Of a stretch of DNA of 64,000 nt, positions 57,996 to 64,000 are shown piece after piece. The DNA lies in the NCBI GenBank assembly GCA_040081265.1, contig JBEBGV010000018.1, forward strand, positions 13,758-77,757. Direction: 5' to 3'. Position 1 is the first letter of the stretch. The number at the start of each line of letters is the position of its first letter. This DNA is from JBEBGV01 sp040081265 (GTDB taxonomy: Bacteria; Acidobacteriota; Vicinamibacteria; Vicinamibacterales; UBA2999). The notes beneath the pieces are model-generated. The model saw nothing but the letters and a program-made list of their open reading frames with translations. It made no database searches and was not told the DNA's origin. Position numbers and translations under genes: made by a program.

Positions 57996-59755
57996 CCCTG
58001 CCCTGCAAACGTGAGTTCAATCCGGCTGCCGCTGCCGGGTGTGGACTGCACGACCAGGTGACCGCCGAGCAGGCGGGCGCGTTCCTTGATGATCGCCGGC
58101 CCGATCCGGCGCTCGTCGAGCTCAGATGAGGTCAGCCGTCCCTCGAAGCTGAAGCCCGTGCCATCGTCCTCGACGCTGAGACGATAACCGCCGGCGGCCG
58201 GGGTCAGGCGCACGAACACGTTGTGCGCGCGACTGTGCCTGCGGGCGTTCACCAGCGCCTCCTGGACGATGCGGACGATCTCGAGCGCGGCAGCCGGTCG
58301 CATCGCTGGCGCATCCCCGCTCATGATGAACCGGGCAGGCATCCCGCTGTCGCGTCGAAACCGTTCCACGACGCCAGCGAGCACATCCGGAAGATTTTCG
58401 TGCGCGTCGATCTCAATCGGACGCAGCGCGTGCATCAGCTCACGCAGGGCCACGACTTCCTGACGCACGGTGAGCTGAATGTCGGCCAGGTCGCCCCTCT
58501 GTCCCAGCCTGCGCTCGGCCGGGCTCCGCAGCATCGCCTCGATCTTCATCTCAATGCCGATGAGCGCCTGGATCGCGCCATCGTGCAGCTCACGCGCCAC
58601 GCGGGCACGTTCGGCGGCGGACTCCTGCTGATGCAGCCGTCTGAGCAGAAACAGGTTGGTGAGCGCTGGGGTGACGTGCGCGCCGACCGCATCGAGAAAG
58701 TGCACAACGCGCTCCATGTCGTCGCCATCGGGAAACCCTGCCAGATAGATCCGGCCGCGCCACTCATTGGCAGCGCCGACGTCGATGGCAATCATGGGTT
58801 GCAGGCGTGCCCACAAGGTCACCCTGTCGGGCACGTCCTGCGTCACGCGCTTGAGCGCCCAGGACTCTGTGCTGACGCACTGGAAGAGACCCGATCCGCC
58901 TGGCTGGGGTTTGACGTGCCAGCTTCGGCCCGGTCCTTCAAACAGCCAGTCAGCCAGCTCCGCGGGGTCCAGTTCACGGCGATCGATGTCGGCCGCGGAG
59001 GCACTGCTGCGCGAGCGGTGCGTCCAGGACGTGGCCACCACGGTCGCGACATCGTCGATCACGAACGCAATGTCAGTGGCCCTGAAGATGCGCAGGAGGT
59101 CATCGGCCACCGTCGTGATCGAACCGCGCAGATCGAGGTCGATCCGTGGCGACAGCGGCAGGTTGGCCAGCGCCCCGAGTTCGGCGCGGGACTGCTTTTC
59201 CTGCTCGGCAAGATAGCCCAGCAGGAATCCCGTCAGCAGAAGGTACCCGATGCGAAGAATCGTCCGATTCACCTCGAGGTCGGTGGCCAGGAGCGTCTCC
59301 CGCCACGGCCCTGCCGCCGCGGCCGCCGTCTCGAGCAGGAACACGACCACCATCCCGACCGTAGTGGCGACGGTTTCACGGAATCCCCAGCGATACGCGC
59401 TCGCCACGACAACGAACACGAAGAACAGGAACAGTGGACTGCCCGCCCCATCGCTCACAAACGTCAGTGCCGAGGCCCACAGCATGTCGGCGACGTGGAA
59501 GGCCAGACCGTGGCGGCCGGTGACCCGCCTCCCGAGTTGCACCCACGCCAGGACGGCCAGGCTGAACAACGCGTAGGCCGCCAGCAGGGTGTAGGCGACG
59601 ACGGCAAGCCGGCGGGGTTCGGTGGGATCGAGATAGATCGCGAGCAGGCCAACAACGGCCAGGAACGCCCTGCCCACAGCCAGCACGCGTTCGAGGCGCG
59701 GTGCAGAAATGCCGTCCGCTCGGTAGGAACCGAGAAAGTTGGACGTCATGCTCAT
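57992..59755 (-). CDS. NarL-type sensor histidine kinase
   Basis: 587 aa. Six membrane helices (about 25-185) without a large outside loop, a GAF-like domain (about 205-370), then a HisKA_3 dimerisation domain with H391 in VARELHDGAIQAL and a HATPase (EDDGTGFS, GPAIIKERARLLGGHL). The signal may be membrane-borne or intracellular. Coupled to the response regulator downstream and preceded by the receiver-like gene five bp upstream. Confidence 0.9.
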   Translation of the reverse strand: MSMTSNFLGSYRADGISAPRLERVLAVGRAFLAVVGLLAIYLDPTEPRRLAVVAYTLLAAYALFSLAVLAWVQLGRRVTGRHGLAFHVADMLWASALTFVSDGAGSPLFLFFVFVVVASAYRWGFRETVATTVGMVVVFLLETAAAAAGPWRETLLATDLEVNRTILRIGYLLLTGFLLGYLAEQEKQSRAELGALANLPLSPRIDLDLRGSITTVADDLLRIFRATDIAFVIDDVATVVATSWTHRSRSSASAADIDRRELDPAELADWLFEGPGRSWHVKPQPGGSGLFQCVSTESWALKRVTQDVPDRVTLWARLQPMIAIDVGAANEWRGRIYLAGFPDGDDMERVVHFLDAVGAHVTPALTNLFLLRRLHQQESAAERARVARELHDGAIQALIGIEMKIEAMLRSPAERRLGQRGDLADIQLTVRQEVVALRELMHALRPIEIDAHENLPDVLAGVVERFRRDSGMPARFIMSGDAPAMRPAAALEIVRIVQEALVNARRHSRAHNVFVRLTPAAGGYRLSVEDDGTGFSFEGRLTSSELDERRIGPAIIKERARLLGGHLVVQSTPGSGSRIELTFAGQG

Positions 59756-59760
59756 GAAGC

Positions 59761-60195
59761 CTAGTGTAGGCTGTGCTGCTTTCGCCTGGTCAGGGCGTCG
59801 ACGACGGCGTGCGACAGGTCCTCGAGCGAGTCGGGACGGACGAGCAGGAGGTCGTCGTCACGTTCCGCGTCGGTATAACCGGACGCGGACACCACGACGA
59901 GCGACACCTTCCCCACCGGTGCTGGCTGTTCGCGGATCCAGTGCACGAGCGCCCAGGGCTGCACGTACTCCGGATCGATGCTGACGACCACTGTCGCAGG
60001 GCATCTTCCGGTGGCGACGCTGTCCCGCAGATAGGTGCGCACTTTGTGTGCCTGGGGCAGCAGCATGATGGGTCGCTGCGGATCGGCCTGCTCGCAGGCG
60101 GCCAGCACCGTGCGAATCACCTGCTCATCCGCGGCGACGATGAGGATTGGCGGTTCGAGGGACACATCAGCACAGTAGCTGCTGCCCGCGTTCAT
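59761..60195 (-). CDS. Receiver-like protein lacking a clear phosphorylation site
   Basis: 144 aa from ATG 60195 (a start further up is possible). PPILIVAADEQVIRTVLAAC looks like the first strand and helix of a receiver domain, and VVVSIDPEYVQ may hold the Asp position, but the acidic pair and the conserved Lys are not convincing. It ends five bp before the NarL-type kinase gene, so it may tune that system. Confidence 0.6.
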   Translation of the reverse strand: MNAGSSYCADVSLEPPILIVAADEQVIRTVLAACEQADPQRPIMLLPQAHKVRTYLRDSVATGRCPATVVVSIDPEYVQPWALVHWIREQPAPVGKVSLVVVSASGYTDAERDDDLLLVRPDSLEDLSHAVVDALTRRKQHSLH

Positions 60196-60273
60196 GGGGA
60201 TCGGACGAAGGGATGGTCGGCATGGCACTTCGGTGCCATGCGGGCAAACCGCCTGCCTCCTGCCGCCTGGTGC

Positions 60274-60762
60274 CTACTTCACCGCGGCCACGCCTGCGGC
60301 GGCCACCTGCCCATCCTGTGCGCTTGTGGCACCCGACACACCAACGGCGCCAACGATGCGTCCGTCGATGAGCGCGGGGACACCTCCCTCGACCGGCACC
60401 GCGCCGGGCAGGCTCAGGATGCGCAATCCGTCGCCGCCGGCGGCAACGACGTCCTGAAACGCCTTGGTCGCGCGCTTGAACTGAGCGGAGGTGCGCGCCT
60501 TCTCGATCGCCACCGTCACGCTCGCGTTCTGGGTGCCGTCGAGCTTCTCGAAATAGACCAGGGCGCCGGCCGGGTCGACGATCGCGATCGCGACGTTCCA
60601 GTTGTTCTTGCGGGCCTCAGCCACCGCAGCCGCAGCGATCTTCTTGGCGTTCTCGAGCGAGAGCGGCGCGCCATAGGGGTTCGGAAGCTGGGCCAGCGCG
60701 GGCGTGGCACTCAGGACAACGACGACAGCAACGACAACTCTCACGGCAATCGCGGACCACAT
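60274..60762 (-). CDS. Secreted GlcG/HbpS-family protein
   Basis: 162 aa from ATG 60762 with AGGAG eight bases upstream. Signal peptide AVRVVVAVVVVLSATPALAQ. The remainder is the whole GlcG/HbpS (DUF336) fold: LSLENAKKIAAAAVAEARKN, VAIAIVDPAGALVYFEKLDG, EKARTSAQFKR and GRIVGAVGVSGATSAQDG. Family members bind haem or cobalamin-like ligands; here the protein is exported. Confidence 0.88.
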   Translation of the reverse strand: MWSAIAVRVVVAVVVVLSATPALAQLPNPYGAPLSLENAKKIAAAAVAEARKNNWNVAIAIVDPAGALVYFEKLDGTQNASVTVAIEKARTSAQFKRATKAFQDVVAAGGDGLRILSLPGAVPVEGGVPALIDGRIVGAVGVSGATSAQDGQVAAAGVAAVK

Positions 60763-60819
60763 AGCGGCATCTCCTGAGGCGAACGCCCGGCAGGGGCGCC
60801 ACATGATATCCCCGTACTG

Positions 60820-61125
60820 CTATTCACCGCGGTGGGCCGTCACTGTCGCCTCCTCGACGTGCACGTGCCCGAAGTGGCCGGCCACCCTCCACAGCACGCG
60901 GTAGCCGGCGCGACGGAATGTCTCCGACAGGGCGTCCATGTCGGAGGAGTGGAAGTCGAGCGCAGTGCCAAGGTAGTGCGCTGACCCCCGACTGTGCACA
61001 TGGTCGTTGGCCGATACCAGCCGCACGGCCTTGCCGGTTCGTGTCGCCCAGATATCAGCCAGGTCGAACATCCGCAGTGCGGAGCGTGACGTCAGGTGTA
61101 CCGGCACCCGAAGCCCGCTGATCAC
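60820..61125 (-). CDS. Peptidase M15-like murein peptidase (101 aa)
   Basis: H50 and D57 in SAHYLGTALDF plus HVHV (87-90) make the zinc site of M15-type peptidoglycan endopeptidases. No signal peptide and only 101 aa, as in phage endolysins. ATG 61125 overlaps the stop of the 74-aa membrane gene (ATGA). Export would need a partner, which the neighbour could be. Confidence 0.75.
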   Translation of the reverse strand: MISGLRVPVHLTSRSALRMFDLADIWATRTGKAVRLVSANDHVHSRGSAHYLGTALDFHSSDMDALSETFRRAGYRVLWRVAGHFGHVHVEEATVTAHRGE

Positions 61126-61346
61126 TGCGGCTTGGCTAAAGGGGGCAACGTGTACCCCTGCGACGAGAGCAGCGCTCGAACGCCGTCGAGCGCTTTTCCC
61201 TGCTGGTCAACCGCGTTCGCCAACCGCGTGTTCGCCTCGAGCAGCGCTCCTGTTGTCCGTCGATGTTCGGCAATCAGGAACGCCACGACAGCGCCTGCGA
61301 GGAGCCACGGCAAAATTGCGGTCTTGAACTCGGTCCAGATATGCAT
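61122..61346 (-). CDS. 74-aa single-pass membrane protein, possible holin/spanin-like partner
   Basis: ATG 61346. Helix near residues 9-26 (AILPWLLAGAVVAFLIAEH) and a helical tail with coiled-coil pattern (TTGALLEANTRLANAVDQQG). The frame stays open upstream but overlaps the divergent dehydrogenase start. Coupled to the M15 peptidase. The pair resembles phage or prophage-derived lysis genes; no other phage genes are in the window. Confidence 0.6.
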   Translation of the reverse strand: MHIWTEFKTAILPWLLAGAVVAFLIAEHRRTTGALLEANTRLANAVDQQGKALDGVRALLSSQGYTLPPLAKPQ

Positions 61347-61511
61347 GCGTCCTCCGAAGACGCTGCAGCCTCTGCGAAAGTCGCGCCCCTCGACCATTGC
61401 ACGTGGAATCGGCGCGAAGCGCGATAGTCGAGTGCGTGGGACGAGGCGAGTCTTTCGGATACGTAAGGCCAGCGACGATCCTGTGCTTGAGTTAGCTAGA
61501 ATGGCCGTCCA

Positions 61512-62702
61512 ATGGCTGCCCAGCATGAGACGCGCTTCGACTGGAGCGACCCGCTGCTCCTCGACCGGCAACTGAGTGACGAAGAGCGCATGGTGCGCGA
61601 TACCGCGCGCACCTACTGCCAGGACAAGCTGGCCCCGCGCGTGCTCGAGATGTTCCGCCACGAGCGGCCCGATCCGTCGATCTTCCGCGAGATGGGTGCG
61701 CTCGACATGCTGGGCATCATCATTCCCCAGCAGTACGGCGGGGCCGGCATGAGTTACGTCAGCTACGGCCTGGTGGCGCGCGAAGTCGAGCGCGTGGACT
61801 CGGGCTTCCGCTCGATGATGAGCGTGCAGGGGTCGCTCGTGATGGTGCCCATCAACGAGTTCGGCACCGAAGCGCAGAAACAGAAGTACCTGCCGACACT
61901 GGCCTCAGGCGAGTGGATTGGTTGCTTCGGCCTCACCGAACCCAACGCTGGTTCGGACCCGGGCAGCATGACGACACGAGCCAGGACGGTGGACGGAGGT
62001 TTCGCGCTCACCGGCAACAAGGCCTGGATCACCAACAGCCCCATCGCCGACGTGTTCGTCATCTGGGCCAAAGACGATGAGGACCGGATTCGGGGGTTCA
62101 TCCTCGAGAAGGGCTGGCAGGGGTTGAGCACCCCGGCGACGCACGGCAAGGTTGGACTGCGGACCAGCATTACCGGCGAGGTCGTGCTCGACAACGTGTT
62201 TTGTCCGGAGGAGAACGCGTTTCCGGACGTGCGCGGCCTGAAGGGGCCGTTCACGTGCCTCAACAGCGCCCGGTACGGTATTGCCTGGGGGGCGCTGGGC
62301 GCAGCCGAAGACTGCTGGTTCCGCGCCAGGCAGTACGTGCTCGACCGCACGCAGTTCGGTCGGCCGCTCGCAGCCAATCAGCTCATTCAGAAGAAGCTGG
62401 CGGACATGCAGACGGAGATTGCGCTGGGCCTCCAGGGCGCGCTCCGGCTGGGACGCATGAAGGACGAGGGCATCGCCTCGCCCGAGATCACGTCCATCCT
62501 CAAGCGCAATTCGTGCGGCAAGGCCCTCGACATCGCGCGCCTGGCCCGCGACATGATGGGCGGCAACGGCATCGTGGACGAGTTCGGCGTCATCCGCCAC
62601 CTGGTGAACCTGGAGGTGGTCAACACCTACGAGGGGACCCACGATGTGCACGCCTTAATCCTCGGGCGAGCGCAGACCGGGATTTCAGCGTTCACGAACT
62701 GA
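61512..62702 (+). CDS. gcdH: Glutaryl-CoA dehydrogenase
   Basis: 396 aa. Acyl-CoA dehydrogenase fold with glutaryl-CoA-dehydrogenase-like sequence: FDWSDPLLLDRQLSDEER start, GCFGLTEPNAGSDPGSM for FAD/substrate binding, RYGIAWGALGAAEDC, and the catalytic Glu in VVNTYEGTHDVH. It oxidises and decarboxylates glutaryl-CoA to crotonyl-CoA in lysine/tryptophan degradation, passing electrons to ETF. Stands alone; a hairpin spans its stop. Confidence 0.92.
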   Translation: MAAQHETRFDWSDPLLLDRQLSDEERMVRDTARTYCQDKLAPRVLEMFRHERPDPSIFREMGALDMLGIIIPQQYGGAGMSYVSYGLVAREVERVDSGFRSMMSVQGSLVMVPINEFGTEAQKQKYLPTLASGEWIGCFGLTEPNAGSDPGSMTTRARTVDGGFALTGNKAWITNSPIADVFVIWAKDDEDRIRGFILEKGWQGLSTPATHGKVGLRTSITGEVVLDNVFCPEENAFPDVRGLKGPFTCLNSARYGIAWGALGAAEDCWFRARQYVLDRTQFGRPLAANQLIQKKLADMQTEIALGLQGALRLGRMKDEGIASPEITSILKRNSCGKALDIARLARDMMGGNGIVDEFGVIRHLVNLEVVNTYEGTHDVHALILGRAQTGISAFTN

Positions 62703-62744
62703 GCCCGCGGTTCGCATCATTCCAAGGACGGGAAGCCGGGCTCA
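62700..62744. terminator. Bidirectional hairpin between gcdH and the beta-lactamase gene
   Basis: TGAGCCCG (including the gcdH stop) pairs with CGGGCTCA (including the last bases of the convergent gene). Perfect 8-bp stem, 29-base loop; shared terminator is likely but the loop is long. Confidence 0.4.
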
Positions 62745-63671
62745 ATTGACCTTACGTTCACTGGCCAGCTGATCGAGATAAACACGCTCCAGCCGATTGA
62801 CGGCGGCAAGGTACCCGTTCGGGTCCACGAAACGATCGGATTTGTACGGATCACCCGGCTTGTATTTTCCATGTAGGCCAAACTGCGCAGCGTGCGACGC
62901 AAGAAAGACGTCGCAAGCCAGCGCCTTCTGCTGCCGGAATGTGCGGGCGTAATCGTCGACGATGTTCGGGTACCCAGGAGTACTCAGAAGCTTCACACCC
63001 TCGTTGATCGAACCCATATTGGCGATCAAGACACGGTAGGGTTTCCCCGCCTCTTGCACATCAAACGAGAACGTTGTTGAGCCCTTCGTGTGCCCCGGAT
63101 GGTGGTGAGCGGTCAGTTCCATCATTCCCAGGCGGACCCTGTCTCCATCTTTCAGCCGCCGGTCGACCTTGACCGGCTCGTAAAGCATCCCCCTGGCCTG
63201 GTCTCGCGGAAATCGGTAGTCGGTGTTCCCCCCATCCTCGAGCATAGGCGCATCGGCGTCGTGCATCAGCATCTGTGCCCCTGTCAGGCTTTTGAGCTCT
63301 GCCATGCCTGCCACATGATCCCAGTGACCGTGCGTGGCTAACAGCAGCTTGATATCCGAGACCTTGAATCCCAACTGTTCGATGTTTGCGCGAATCAGAG
63401 GGACCGACTCGACCAGACCCGTGTTGATCAGGATGTGCCCCTGGGGCGTCGTGATCAGATACGCCGCAAGGTCGGACATGCCGACGTAGTAGACATTGGC
63501 GATGATCCTCAACGGCGGGTACGGCGTGGTGTACCCGGTCGGGATCGTTCCGCCTCGTCGCTGCATTGCGAGATCCGTGGACACACGCTGCGCGGGAGCG
63601 TCAGTGACCCAGACACCGAGCAGTCCGATTAACGCCACAGCGAGTGCGTCCCGACGGAAGCATGTTGTCAT
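62742..63671 (-). CDS. Subclass B3-like metallo-beta-lactamase
   Basis: 309 aa from ATG 63671; signal peptide (ALAVALIGLLGVWVTDAPAQ). Zinc ligands are complete for subclass B3: H114, H116 and H194 for site 1 (THGHWDH, HPGHTKGS) and D118, H119 and H260 for site 2 (LASHAAQFGLH). The NIYYVGMSDLAAYLITTPQGHILINTG-type start, written here as separate parts, fits B3 enzymes such as those of soil bacteria. Activity on carbapenems is plausible but not shown; other MBL-fold hydrolases can share this site. Confidence 0.85.
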   Translation of the reverse strand: MTTCFRRDALAVALIGLLGVWVTDAPAQRVSTDLAMQRRGGTIPTGYTTPYPPLRIIANVYYVGMSDLAAYLITTPQGHILINTGLVESVPLIRANIEQLGFKVSDIKLLLATHGHWDHVAGMAELKSLTGAQMLMHDADAPMLEDGGNTDYRFPRDQARGMLYEPVKVDRRLKDGDRVRLGMMELTAHHHPGHTKGSTTFSFDVQEAGKPYRVLIANMGSINEGVKLLSTPGYPNIVDDYARTFRQQKALACDVFLASHAAQFGLHGKYKPGDPYKSDRFVDPNGYLAAVNRLERVYLDQLASERKVN

Positions 63672-63743
63672 CTGGACCCCCTGTCGTCTCGACCGCCTGG
63701 GGCGGATTCTATCGCACGGCTGCCGCACCGCGCGGCCAGGCAC

Positions 63744-63891
63744 GCCGCTGTGATGGCGTCTGGTGGTTCGCGAAGGAGCCGGACTCGGTCGCCAGAGCAC
63801 CGTCGCGACGAGCCGTGCCGGATTGCAGGCCTCCGACTGGGCGTGCCGAGCCGGCGAAGCTGAGCGAACCACCAGGCGGCGTCACAGCGGC
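63744..63891. repeat. Imperfect 28-bp inverted repeat spanning 148 bp
   Basis: Left arm 63744-63771 (ends TGGTGGTTCGC), right arm 63864-63891 (begins GCGAACCACCAG); 25 of 28 positions pair. The 92-bp centre has further weak self-complementarity. No gene lies in 63,672-64,000. Possibly a MITE-like element or the end of a mobile element. Confidence 0.6.
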
Positions 63892-63920
63892 CGCATTCAC
63901 GGCTGTTGTGACTCGCTGAT

Positions 63921-63956
63921 AGTGTCCCCTCGGCGACTCGTTAGAAATGTCCCCTA
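63921..63956 (+). repeat. Two TGTCCCCT motifs near the window edge, possible insertion-sequence end
   Basis: AGTGTCCCCT (63921-63930) and AATGTCCCCT (63946-63955) lie 25 bp apart. An open frame begins at ATG 63947 and runs off the edge (18 codons visible, MSPKLAIVEVAVGTDSNE). Repeated end motifs are a habit of some IS families, but too little sequence is visible to name one. Confidence 0.3.
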
Positions 63957-64000
63957 AGCTCGCGATCGTGGAGGTCGCGGTTGGGACGGACAGCAATGAG

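Noticed and set aside
63709..63996. 95-codon minus-strand frame at the right edge
   Set aside because: Runs through both arms of the inverted repeat and lacks a ribosome site or any domain pattern.

Overview
The window is GC-rich (a rough estimate from reading, not a count), densely packed bacterial chromosome with short intergenic gaps, many ATGA/GTGA stop-start overlaps and no tRNA, rRNA or CRISPR that I can see. Receptor-like Ser/Thr kinases joined to TolB/WD40-type propellers, TolB-propeller metallopeptidases, CotH proteins and DUF5666-like beta-barrel proteins together suggest Acidobacteriota, probably a Vicinamibacteria-type soil lineage. This is inference from gene content only.

1-15,301 (all minus strand): a TolB-propeller metallopeptidase (cut by the window edge), a B12-binding radical SAM enzyme, and then a compact cluster that I read as an undescribed RiPP system. 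It has two short precursor peptides of 44 and 49 aa with the same 19-of-20-residue N-terminus and the same 12-residue C-terminus (VYVPPVSRCTGL). They are flanked by a 594-aa protein of no recognised family and a SAM methyltransferase with an extra N-terminal domain. Downstream lies a three-part exporter of the NHLM type: an HlyD fusion protein, a C39-peptidase ABC transporter, and a second ABC transporter. Behind it is an OmpR-type two-component pair.

15,335-26,896: a plus-strand porin and cupredoxin pair, a Tat/lipoprotein with a long Gly/Ser tail on the minus strand, and a plus-strand glycan operon (three glycosyltransferases, an MsbA-like ABC transporter, an APH-type small-molecule kinase, a beta-barrel protein). 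Upstream of the RiPP operon, the lipoprotein gene and the glycan operon I see the same operator: TTGACA-like hexamers at exact 11-bp spacing, in the same orientation relative to each gene, with shared spacer bases. This is the classic layout for an OmpR/PhoB response regulator, and such a regulator is encoded between the clusters. The simplest reading is one regulon that coordinates a secreted modified peptide with a surface glycan and an anchored surface protein.

26,881-41,557: a GT9-like glycosyltransferase, two paralogous receptor kinases (the second carries a REP-like palindrome inside its activation segment), two tiny membrane proteins, two CotH proteins flanking a cyclase-family hydrolase, a GT2, a UDP-galactopyranose-mutase-like flavoprotein and two small membrane proteins.

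41,559-51,609: a convergent gap holding two palindromic repeats; a six-gene minus-strand operon (PaaK-like ligase, SsuABC-like importer with two different permeases, Wzx flippase fused to a methyltransferase); and a plus-strand operon with an HTTM protein and a GT-C-like membrane protein.

51,613-64,000: secreted proteins of unknown role, an 8 x 11-bp tandem array whose unit recurs inverted on the other side of a SnoaL-like gene, a Tat-exported HisC-like aminotransferase, a NarL-type two-component system with an orphan receiver-like protein, a GlcG-like protein, an M15 peptidase plus small membrane protein pair resembling a lysis cassette, glutaryl-CoA dehydrogenase, a subclass B3 metallo-beta-lactamase, and at the right edge a long inverted repeat next to repeated TGTCCCCT motifs that may mark a mobile element.
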